A stretch of DNA of 64,000 nt from Eublepharis macularius (lineage: Eukaryota; Chordata; Lepidosauria; Squamata; Eublepharidae). Position 1 is the first letter of the stretch. Every line of letters begins with the position of its first letter. A program made the translations under genes and the position numbers. The notes under the pieces were generated by a model that saw only the letters and a program-made list of their open reading frames with translations, made no database searches and had not been told where the DNA came from. The DNA is taken from contig NC_072801.1 of the NCBI RefSeq assembly GCF_028583425.1, positions 21,100,001 through 21,164,000 of the forward strand. The letters are read 5' to 3'. Positions 28,201 through 40,200 of this stretch are shown here, piece by piece.

Positions 28201-31200
28201 CTGCCTCTCCCCCCATCTATAGGACACAAAGAGACACCTCGATGAAGATGGGATACTAGACTTGTGCTGCTGTTTAGGGAATGAGGTGGGGGCTGGAGAG
28301 GATGAAAACAACACCTAGACCGGTGCAGAAACTAACCCACAGCTTTTATTTACAGCTTCCAGATGTTGTGGTTTGGTTCAGATGTAAAGCAAACCCATGG
28401 TTTGTTATAGCTACGGCTTGTGAAACCAGCTCACACACAATAATTCAAATCCTGGTTTGCCCTGACAAACACCAGTTTCATCACTTTGCTCTTTCCTTCA
28501 CCTCTGCTGAGAACAGGCCAGTGTCCCCGCCCCCTTTGCAGTGACGGGGCAGTGTTAACAAAAAAAGCCAGAATTGAGACAGGATTTGTACATTATGTGA
28601 ACCCATTGCTAATCAGCCTGATTTCAAATTCTGGTTTCGGATGCTGGTTTAACACACCTGAAACAAACTGCAGTTGGTGGGAGTGGCTTGTGTTCAGATG
28701 ATCATGCTAACCATGGCTTTATGAAACCATGTTTCTGATGTGGCACCCGAGCTGAGCCACTGGTGACCCATTTTCCATGATATATGATCATTGCTTAAAC
28801 CTCTCCCAGAGACAGTTACCTCTTTCATGAGTCCTGTAAAAGTTAAACCCAGAGACACACTGGAGTGTGGGGCATTTCCAATAGGCTTTCACTCATCCTG
28901 CTTGGCAAGAGGAGTGGATGAGGGGAGGAGCGTGGGTTTCTTGCCTAGCTTGGTGAGATTGGGTCAAAACCACAGAATATCCTCCATGCGAAGAAACCAT
29001 AAAGCCCCTTCCAGCAGCAACAGGTACAGCATTGATACAGTTGTGGATAAATGTACTTTATGCAATGGCCTAGCTAGAATTCTGAAGGAGTCCTTGCTGC
29101 TGTCTCAGATGTGGGAGGGAAACCTTGCCTGCTCTCCCTTGCTCCACCATCTCACAGTCTTCCTCACCTAGAGCCCCGTATGTACATCTTACATGCCTTA
29201 TATTCCGCTGTTTGGGGTTTTTTGGTAGGTGTTACGAGAAGTTAAAGTGTTGGCAGAGCTGCAACACCCAAATATTGTCGGGTATCACACTGCTTGGATG
29301 GAACATGTTCAGCCAGCATACTTAAAAGGTTAGTGCAGTTGTCACCTTTACGACTATTGCCATATTTTATTTTATTTTAATTTAAACCAGTGGCACCTTT
29401 CAGACCAACAGGATTTTCTGGGTGTAAAATTTTGAAAGTCAGCTCCCTTTGTCAGATACAAGTAGGAGTGAAGAGACTTTATATCCCACCCCCTGACTGG
29501 GATGGGATATAAAGGCTCAGGGATCTCCATTCTTGCTTGTATCTGAGGAAGGAAACTTTGATTGTTGAAAGCTTATACCCTGAACATCTTGTTGGTCTTT
29601 AAGGTGCCAGGGGACTCAAATCCTGCTGTTCTACTGCAGAAAAACATGGCTCTCTATCTGAAACTGTTTTGAATTAAGGCATAGTTTTCCTGTTGCGCAT
29701 GTCTCTATCTTTGTTAAGTTTCTGTATTCATTTGCAGCTGAGAATACCTTGGAGTTGCCATCCCTGAAAATGACTTCTGGTCAAGGAAGTAATAAGTATG
29801 TATTTTAGTATGCAACAAGAACTGCTTTTGTCAGTCCCCCACCCACCCCAAGAATAACCAAAAATATTGCCGAATTGGTCTTGTTTTATAGAAGGGAGAA
29901 TGTGTTATTTTTTAAAACAACAGAATGCTTTCTGCAAGTTAAAACTAATTTTTTAAATTGGAGAAAGTGTCCTTTTTTAAAAAAAAATCCCCCACCTGAG
30001 CTCTGAAGTAGAGCAGTCCTCTGGACCACCTCAAGTGTCTAACACCTAAATCTGCTGCTTGAGTAGACCAAAGTTGAGTGCTAAGTGGAATACAGATTCA
30101 AGTTAACTTATTGAGGAAGCATTTAATAGCCAGATAAGTCCAGAAGATAGAAGAAGGCAAAGCCCAGCTGGTGAACACTGATAGCTTCTTTGGAAAAAAC
30201 AGTTTTCAAGATCTTTCAGAATTCCTAGCATGGGTCAAATGTTTTGCTTCGAAATGTACTTCATTTATACAGTAGCTTGTAGTGGAAAAAGCCTTCATGT
30301 TTGGCTGGCCCAAGAACAAGGAAACATGGCAGTCTAGCCACTAGCATTTTTTTTGTCCAGTAAAATATGTTTTTCCTGTTCTGACAATGTAGTAGGGGTG
30401 TGCACAAAAAAAAAATCTTTCTACAATCCAAGAAAGTTTCTCTGATCCATTTAAGACAGATCAGAAAATCCCGGATTTACTTGGCAATTATTCCCTACGG
30501 AATAATTGCTAAGTAAATGGAGAGTGCCCAGCCACTCTCGATTGTTTTCTGTGGGAGAACCATTTCCAAGTAGGCTCTCAGGCAGAAACATACAAGGACT
30601 AGGCTGCCAGTGGCCAAAGGCACACTCCCAAATGCAGGAGGAAGCCCAGCAGAACCAAACTGAACCAAAGGAAAGAATGGAGCGCCCCCCCCCCCCCCCC
30701 GAATAAGAGAATCACGGGGACGAGCATCAAACCAGAGAATCATGTCAAAACAGAGAATTCCATCCAAACCAAACTAAAGCAAGGGATACGTTTGAAACTT
30801 GGCCCAACTGAAACCAGATGGACAAGGAGAGCTCCTGCATGGATTGACCACTCATTCCCCCCTCCCTGCCTCACTCTCCCTCCTTCCTCCCCCTCCCCTC
30901 ATGGAAAAAAGTCAGGAGAAGCCTAGGAAGGAGCCAGACAGAGGCTGGAGCCACATTTCCCGGACTTACTCAGATATATCCAGGAGTCTGGATCCCAGTT
31001 CTCAGACTGGATCCCGAATTCTCTGAATTGATTTCAGGAAAACTGAATTTAGCTGGATCAACAAAAATCTGGTTTTTATCCCAAATCCTGGATCTGGACT
31101 GCACACCCCAACAACACAGTTATTTGTGTTGTTGGTGTTAGAAAAGCAACACCGCTGTTTGCTGTTTGTCTTGTAGAAATGATTGCAGTGTTGAAGACAT

Positions 31201-34200
31201 GGAAGAGAGCAGCTCCATTATCTTTGCTGACCCTAATGATTCAGTCAGAAGGGATAGTGAAGGAAGTAAAATGAATGCGTGCGAACTGTCTGTCGACTCC
31301 TGTGACAGCAGCTGTACAAATGAGGCTGCCAGTAGATCGCTCTGTGTAGACAATCCTCCATCTGCTCAAGACAGAAAGAATGGCAGTGCAAGCCAAGAAG
31401 AGCTTTTCCGGAAAGATCTGTCTTTGCAAGGGCAATGTGAGGTAAATGCAAATCTGTTGTTCTCTAATGGGCAAATTAGTAGAAGCATGGCAATAATATA
31501 GCTGTTTTTCTAAACCTCATTTCAGTCAAACCTTGTCCCTTTCCTGTGGGGCTAATCATTAGCCTTTCTTTACTTGTGGCCTCCTGAGAGGGCAAGGCCC
31601 CACCTTCTACTCTACTGGCATAATCAACTCAGCCAGAGGCCTTGGGCAACAGTCAAGCCTGCCTGTGCTACCCTTTCAGCGATCATAGCCTCAATCCCAG
31701 CTCAGACTGCCCACCTGTGCCATCTGCTGTGATACTCTTGCCAGGTCTTGCCCCATGGTAGGCTTGCCATCCTTTAGCCTCCATGCAGGCTGCAGCTCGT
31801 GGACACTGCTGATATTTTAGAACAGCTCCACCATGCGTGCATAAAATCAGCAGTGTGTGTGGTATGTGCCATGAAGTCTCTTCTGACTTAGGGGAAGCCT
31901 ATGAATTAATGACCTCCAAAACCTCCTATCACTAACAGTCTTGCTCAGATCTTGCAAACTGAAGGCTGTGGCTTCCTAATCAGCAATAGGTTGGCAGGTA
32001 CCACCAGCAATTATCTGCTTAATTTCCATGGCACAAATACCAGAAAATCTTGTTTGATTTTCTTTAGTTATTTATACAGGGTGACATAACTTGCAGCGTT
32101 TTTTCCCCATGCCAGTTTGAAATACTAGGAAAATATTTTTTCCGCTGTATTGTAATCAGTAGCTTAGCTGTCAGTATTGAGATATTTGAGCTCTTGTTTG
32201 AATTGGGAGGATCCAGATCAGTTTTGAACCTGTCTCCTTTGTATTGCAAGGAAACAGTTCATACAGATTCCTCACTGGAATCCGCTCCTCCCCCCCCCAA
32301 ATGTCGGCATTCTGTTGCTTTTACGTATGTATAATATGCATAGTCCTGGAAGCATCCTGAAAAGGTTTGTGTGATATTATCTTCTCAGGTGGAATATCAT
32401 CTGATGCTTCACATACAGATGCAACTGTGTGAAACCTCCTTGTGGGACTGGATTGCTAACAGAAATAGGAGGTGCCTAAGTACAGAGGAGACTTCCGGTA
32501 AGCTGAAGCCATTATCTTTGAAAACGTGTTTGACTGCATATTGCAAAGTTATTACTAAATGAAGAAAGGTCATTTACATTTGTCACATACCATTTTAAGT
32601 ACTGTGACCCTAATTTTAAATATGCATGAAGCTGCCTTATACTGATTTGGATGATTGGTCCACTGAAGTCAGTCTTCTCAGACTGGCATCAGCTTTCCAG
32701 GGTCTCTTGTAGAGGTCTTTCACATCCCCTACTGTTTGGTCCTTTTTAACAGGAGATGTCTGGGATTGAACCTGGGACCTTTTGCATGCCAAGTGGATGT
32801 CCTTCCACTAAGCCACATCCACTCTCCTGCTGTCCTTGACATTTAGGTGCGAATTTTTGTTGCTAAATTTGCAGATAGTTTTATAATTGCAAATATAACA
32901 GAACATAACAAGCAGAAAGCTGGGCATCTAGTTTCTATATAGCCAAATGGGGTTTAGATTTTGTTTCCCTCAAACAAAAACATGGTTCAGTTGCTTCTGA
33001 AACCCACTTCTACTTCTATTGCAGTTTGCAAGGTAGTTGTTGCGCAACATTTTAAAAATCCAGGTCGTTGCTCAAAGGTCTTTGGGTGGGCAGCTCTTTG
33101 GACCCCAGCCACATAGTTTGTGTTCTGCAACAGCATGATAGCTACATCAGCATTATTTCTGCATTAGTGTCCTGGGGAGAATGTGTTGTCTTGGTCTCTT
33201 TGTCAGACTAACACGGCAAACTCCTTTGAATCTTTACACAAGCAAACCGGTCCCCACACCAAAAGGAGCTGCCTGCATCTCCATATCAAAGGAGTTGTTT
33301 ACATCCTCCCTCTCCTCCTTCCCCCCCCCTCCTCTATATTTGGCCAGTTTCCTTCTGCCCTCCATGCATCTGACGAAGAGAACGTGATTCTCGAAAGCTT
33401 ATGCTACAATAAAATTGGTTAGTCTTAAAGGTGCTACTGGATTCTTTTTGATTTTGCTACTACAGACTAACACGGCTAACTCCTCTGGATCTAAGTCTTA
33501 ATTGATTACTTTTGTTTACCTTCATAAAATATGTTTTGGGAGGTGGGGGATTGGTTGATTGATATTTTTTTTCCTCCATAGATCCTTATCAGCACGTAGA
33601 CGTTAACTGGACATTAAAAATCTTCCAAGAGCTGCTAGAAGGGGTGTATTATATCCACAGTATGGGAATTCTGCACCGGGACATTAAAGTAAGTGACATG
33701 ATCCATCTGGACCATTTTGAATTCAGCAAGCCTCTCCTTTCCTTTCCTGGTAACTTAACCGTCCACAAGCCATGTCACATATTTTATAAATAATCTATGA
33801 CGCCGTGGATAAATATGGCTAGATTACATGAGCATTTTCTTACCTTGCTTGGCAGAAAGCTCTTTAGTTTCTGTTGTTCAGAAATATTCTGTAAATGGTC
33901 AGTCCAGGGCGTAATATATTGGTTGCGAAGTAAATTGTAACAGGGGTAGTTAAAAAGGATATGGGCAGTTGAATCAACTTGATCTGTACAATGGGTACAA
34001 TAGCGCTTCTCAGGAGGGATTTTACTAAAACGGCCCTTCATCTCAGCCGAATGTAATGCATTGCATCTGCAGAAAAGAGCCCCAATATTTTGGAACTGTT
34101 AAGTAAAGAAAATATTTAGCCAGTTCAAACATTTTTCTGGGGAGCTTTTCCAATCAGCCCAGTCTTTTTTAAATAATTGGTTTCTTACATCTTGCAAGGA

Positions 34201-37200
34201 TTTTTTTAGTGAAACCCCATGAATCAAGCTTGGGGTTAATATAGCAAGCTTTGAGTTGATTGGGCTAACCCAAATTTTGAACCAAGAATTGGCTATTACC
34301 AGTTGCAGAAGAGATGGTAAAGAGTTAGATTCACGGAGTGACAATCTGAACTTAATGGCATGGTGCCATGCTAATGTTGAAATTTGAGGGAGTCTGAGTT
34401 CGAGCCACACCACAGCTGAAGGTACACTAGGAGGAAGAGAGAGAATTATATCTACAGTATGGGAATTTTGCACCGAGAAATTAAAGTAAGTGACATGATC
34501 CATCTGGACCTTTTTGAATTCAGCAAGCCTCTCCTTGCAAAAGGCAAATTCATTTCCAGATTCTGCCAGTACTCACACAGTGAATGGACACAGTGCTAAG
34601 GCATGCAAGTTAATGTATTCATCGTAAGAACACTTGCACACATTCAGTTACAATTTGCTTTTACAGTAGAATTATTTATTGCACATCACACCTTCTGGGG
34701 TGAACTCAGAGCTCTCACATTTCTTATTCTTCCTTTCCTCTGAGGAGCTCCGGGCGGCATATGTATCCCCCCCCCTCATTTTAAACCTATAACAACCCTG
34801 TGAGGTGGGCTGGATGAGAGGGTGATGTTGTACCCTCTGAACTTGGTGGGGTTTTAAATTTGGGCCACCTCGTGGATCTGGATCCTTCAACATTTTAGAT
34901 GATCAGGTCAAGCTGCCTTATATGGAGTCCAAACTAGATCAACCTTGTTCTAGGTGTGGCTGCTCTCCCAGGTCCTAGGCAAAAGTCCTATCTCTTCCTT
35001 TCCCCTCCTGCTCAGCCACTAATGGGCCTCCTTAATGGGCGGAGAGTTGTGTCCTTCTTTAGTTCTTTTGAATAATATTAGTTAATTTAAACATTCTCAG
35101 CTGTCGTGGTTTTCATACTGTGCTCCTGGAAATTGTAACACAGGCTTTGGGGTGAGAAGTTCTGCAGTGGTTCCTTTCCTGAAAGGTGGGTTGGCTTGGC
35201 TCTTCCCCTTGCTCAAAGAGTGTGTGTGTACGCTGCCATTTCTGTGACTTCTTCCCTCCAGATGCTTCCCCTCCACCCCAGAGCATCCCACATCATACTT
35301 GCATGTTCACAGACCCTCAAGAGCAGCTTCCTTCTGCGGCAGGGAACTGAATTAGGAAGAGGGGAGAAGTTATCTAGATACAGCTGGGCTCTCTGTCCTC
35401 TAGAGCCAGCATGTCCCTTCCAGTGTATAGCCACTGGTGTCCAGGGTTGAGTACACTGCACAGTACGGTATCAGTTAGCATAAAGAGGTTGTTTGCCTTG
35501 ACAGGCCTAGCTTACCCACTACAGGAAGCTGCCTTATACTGAATCAGACCCTTGATCCATCAGGGTCAGTAATGTCTATTCATACTGAAAGCAGCCCTCC
35601 AGGGGATCAGATAGAGGTCTTTCACATCATCTACAACCTGTTCCCCCCCTCCCCCCCGGTGTACGAACTGAAATGGCACTCAAACCCAATATCCTTCCTG
35701 CAGCGTGTAGGGGGTTTCTTGGAACTGGTGGCAAATCTTCCTGGAAGGTAAGAAATTTGAATGTTTCTGATGTGTACATGATAGTGGAGTTTTCAGTTTA
35801 AATGTTAAAAAGATAAAAACAAGATATGTCTCTTTCTGTTTGTGTTATACAGGCACTAACCTATCAAACTTCTATCCATTGGCAAGCTTATGCCTGCGGA
35901 ACTTTCTATTTTCCTTTCTTGAACTGGAGCCTGTCACCCAAGTTTTGGAGGCGGATTCCGATAAAGCAAGAGGGAGCTTAATAATAAATAAAGAAGCCCT
36001 ACTTATATACGTAGAACTTCCTTATATATGGGCCAATTTTGCTGTTCCTTTGCTACCTTTCTTAATATTCTCGTTCAGTAAACATTTCTAACCACCTAGG
36101 ACTAGGGGTGTGCTCTGAGAAAATTTCTGGTTCAGTTTCCTATCCAGGGTTACTGAGCGAACTCCATTCAGTTATTCGTTTGTTCCAGTGGGAGTGTTGC
36201 CAGCCTGGATCTAATCCATTTTTGTTTAATGTTTTAATGAGTTTCAGCCTATTATCCATGCACATGACAAGTGTTGGCTGTGCATGTGCACGAGCACACT
36301 ATTCTTGTCCAGGAGGTTGGGTAATCAAGGCTCTGGGGAAGCTGTTTCTGCACTTAATGGTAACAGAATTGCACTGAGCACTTCCTGTTGATGCCATGTC
36401 TCCCTGTGTTTTGTAGTTTCGTTCCTACAATGAGGGAACTGGAAAGAGTTACAGATGCTGCTACCTGCCACTGCTGGCCCAGTGACCGTCTGCCTGTGCT
36501 GCCACTGAGCACTAAGAACCAAACCGAAACATACAAACTTTTTGGTGGTGGGGGTTGTTATTGTATCACTTCCCGAATTTGTTTCACCGTACCAGAAGCC
36601 ACTTTAATGAACCAACCCAGCAATTTCTGGGTACATTTCCAGATTGTTTGTTTCATTTTACACACCCCTACCTAGGACAGAAAGAAACGCTCAATAAAGT
36701 AGGTCGGCTTCAGAGTGCAAAGACAAATACTGAATTTATATTTTTGTGCTAGAACAGTTTCATGGGGTCCTGTTTCTGCTGCTGTTGGCTAGCTGGTGAT
36801 TCTGAATGTGTATCCACATGTTAATCAAAAGGCTTTATTTTGGAAGCATATGAGAATTCTTGGTAGACGTATATGGAGTTCCACAGTGTGGTTGGAAGTT
36901 TCTTTTGCAGCCACCATTTCATCTTTTCTCCGTATATTTTCCTAATGTTGAATTTGCAGATCTCCTGCAGGGATAAGACATCTGAAGCCATTCTTAAGAG
37001 TGCATCTTTCAGTTGTCTGGCATGTGGAAAGAGAAGCCCTTTGGGTAGACATCCTTTAGAGTTAGTTAATTTCAGAGGGTATGACAGGCTGAGCAGTTTG
37101 TCCAGTAACTGTACCTTTCTTTGATTCCTCTTTTCTTCAAGGAACAGGTAAAGGGGAGACTCTTGTTGGCTTGTTAGTGCATCGATGTCTGCCCCATGAT

Positions 37201-40200
37201 CTAACAGGAGGGTAACAAGATCTTTTCTCCCACAGCGGCACGCAAAATGAATAGCTTCTATCCCATTCCTGTCTCGCATGCGCGCTTGTGCCCCATTGTG
37301 CAGAAGTACCTCAACACACTCTGCCCCTGCCGCTAAGGTGACACCGCCTTTGGATGACGAAGACAGGATGGCAAAATGAAGTGCGGATTGGCCAGTCTCT
37401 GGATTTGCGAGATTTACATTAGCTCCACAATAGAGTAGAAGTTGAATTATCTCTAGCTTGAGGTTTTTGGAAGCTAGGTGGAGACCCGTTAGGCCGGATG
37501 CATCCATTGCATCTATGTCTATTTCATCACATAAAATGAACGGTACAAGAAGAACTTCCCTTTTGCTTTGGTCAGATCTCACATGTATGTTCCAGCGGAA
37601 GTATGCATTTTCTTGACCAGCTGGGATGTTACTTATTTGGCAGCGAAATCCTCTGTTCCTCCCATTTCCGCTGTAACATAATAGTGCGTTAGTAGCAGTC
37701 CCTCTTAAGTAAATCTTTTCCTGATTTGAGAGTTTAAATACATTCTTTCGATAAATAGATCAAAGCAGTGCTTGCCCCACCGCCAACCTCCACAGTAATC
37801 TGGCCGATCGTGATCTCTTTTTTGACGCTTTAAGTCAGGTATGAACTTCTAGTTCCCTTAGCACTTTCCTCCCTCCCCAGGAGTTCATTTTCTTGAATGA
37901 ATATGTCCAGTGTTACCTTTAAGCCATTAAAGAAAAAACAGGTGCTGACTCTGCAGTTCATGGTGAGCCATGTTTGCATGTATCAGCTGTCAAAAGAGTC
38001 AAATTTACTTCCATCCTGGGAATGAGTCCTGCACTTTCAGGGAGGTTTGCAGCTTACCTCTTCCTCCAACAGCAGCTGTTTCAAGGTGGGAACCACCTGC
38101 CAGCTCACAAGCCCCACTCGGCAAGGACCCTTTGTTTACTTTCCTGAAATGCAGGGCTATTGTAGGGAGGGGGTCTCAGATGCCCTGCTAATGAATTAGG
38201 AACCATAGACTTCACCACTATGTTGTACTGGATTCCCGCTAATGCTGTTTCTTTGTAAACTTGTATCTATGTACCCTATGGCATTATTCATGGAAATGTT
38301 CTTGATATTGGCTGTACTAATCTCACACTTTGTAATCCGCCTTGAGTCTCAGTGAGAAAGGCAGACTATAAATGACATAAAAAATACATAAATAACAATT
38401 GGAGACTGGTGCTCAGAAGAACTGCAAGTGGCTCCCAAGCCACTGAGTATCACTGTGCAGTTAGAATGTAATCCATTATTGACCAAACACAATGGCAACC
38501 GTTGTTTGCGGATGCTCAGGAGGTGATGAAGTGCTCAGGTAGGGTATCTGACATTTAAAGCTGCTCAGACACATTAGGGAAACTGGCAAGGGTTTCTCCA
38601 GAGCCATGGTGGTATATCAGAGTGACCCCAGGGGACAAGGAGAATCTCAGGCTCATTCGCTGGCCTCTCCAATGGGAAGTAGCCAAGTTTGAGGGAAAAC
38701 TCTTTCTGGAAAGTTGCTACTAGAGTTGACAATACAGAGCTTGATGACTCAATGGTCTCTGGCTTAGTATCAGTGCACAGAGGTCAGTGTGGGTACAGAG
38801 ACTTGATTCTGAGCAACAGCCAGTGTTTCAATCTAGATCTATAAGAGATTCCACTGCTTGCCTGTCTGTGCTATGATCCTCTAACATCTGTAGTTCATCT
38901 AGTCAGGATGCTGCAGGTCGCAAAGGACCTCATCTGGTTTTAGGCATTAGAACTCTTACTGTTTTGTTTGTTACATCCATCTCATCCCGGTTGATAAGAA
39001 GGGCGGACATGTAGTGTAACAAAACTGAATTATGTTTTCAGTCATTGTTGTCCCTGCCCCTGCCTTGTGCGGCCTTTCAAACTCGAGGGCATTTTGAAAG
39101 TGCGAAACACCAAGCTTGCTGTCAAGCAACATTTCACTGAAATCAGTTAAGACTTCAAAATTTTTTGCAACCTAGAAGTTACATTTGTTGAATGGCCAGC
39201 TAAGCGTTTGTTAAAACTTAGCTGCTCTCTCAATATGGAGTAATAAATGATTAGCATATTTTGAGGGAAGTCTGTATCAGAGATGCAGGTTAGAGATACA
39301 GAAAAGCTCTCGAGTAACCCTTAGGCAGGCCAACCATCTGGTTTTGGGGGTAGGGGTCTTTTCAAAGGAGAACACACAGACAGATTCTTGAATTTTGTGT
39401 TTCTAAGGCAGGGAGTTCCCAACATTTTTGAGTATGTAGGCAACTTTGGAATTCTGACAGTGTAGTGTCTGCAGCTACAGAATTCCACAGGAGGCAGAGC
39501 TTACCACAAAATGGCTGCCATACCTTACCTTAGTCACACAGTGAAGATCTTTGTACTGTGGTGGCAGCTAATGCCAAAGCAATGTTCTACAAATCTGCAC
39601 AATCAAATCTCCAGTGGTCAATCAAGCCTTACTGAACGAAAGCGCCACCTTGCCCCTGTCCACTTTCTGAAAATACTTGGCAAGCACCAGGAAAGGTGTC
39701 AGTGGGTGCTAAAGCAACTATGGGTATCACATTGGGGTCCCCTGTCCTATGGTATTCAGCCAGCAGAACTGACTCGTAATATTCCTTCTCTCCTTTTTTC
39801 CCCACTGCTTAACATCTTTCACTAAGGATAGGGGAAAGAGCCTCCTGTCTACATCAGGGGACTTTTAAGTGTCCTATGAATAAATTTCTGTTATACATTG
39901 AAACATTACCTAATTTCACGATCTACATGGAAGTATTGTGGGCAGCTCAGAATTTTTTCTGCTTCTTGTTCCTTAATTAGAACAGCAGGAATACCAGAAT
40001 TACTCTGCATAGAATGTGGAAAAGTTAGTTTCAAAAAAGGGTTATAATACATGGATAACATACACTTTTGCCAATGGTTTAGGTCTGATGACTTTTTGGC
40101 CTACTCTGTGCTGAGAGGTTTCTGATACCGAGTCAGATTTTAACATAGGTATTTCTCATCATCTGATTTTTTTTAGGTTCATTTTTCTGAAGGGCCCATC

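Noticed and set aside
33648-34536. Interpretation of the exon 11 repeat as a true tandem exon duplication
   Set aside because: The second copy lacks the exon's 5' half and acceptor, is mutated at the catalytic Asp, and the space between is exactly one LINE fragment. A target duplication explains it better.
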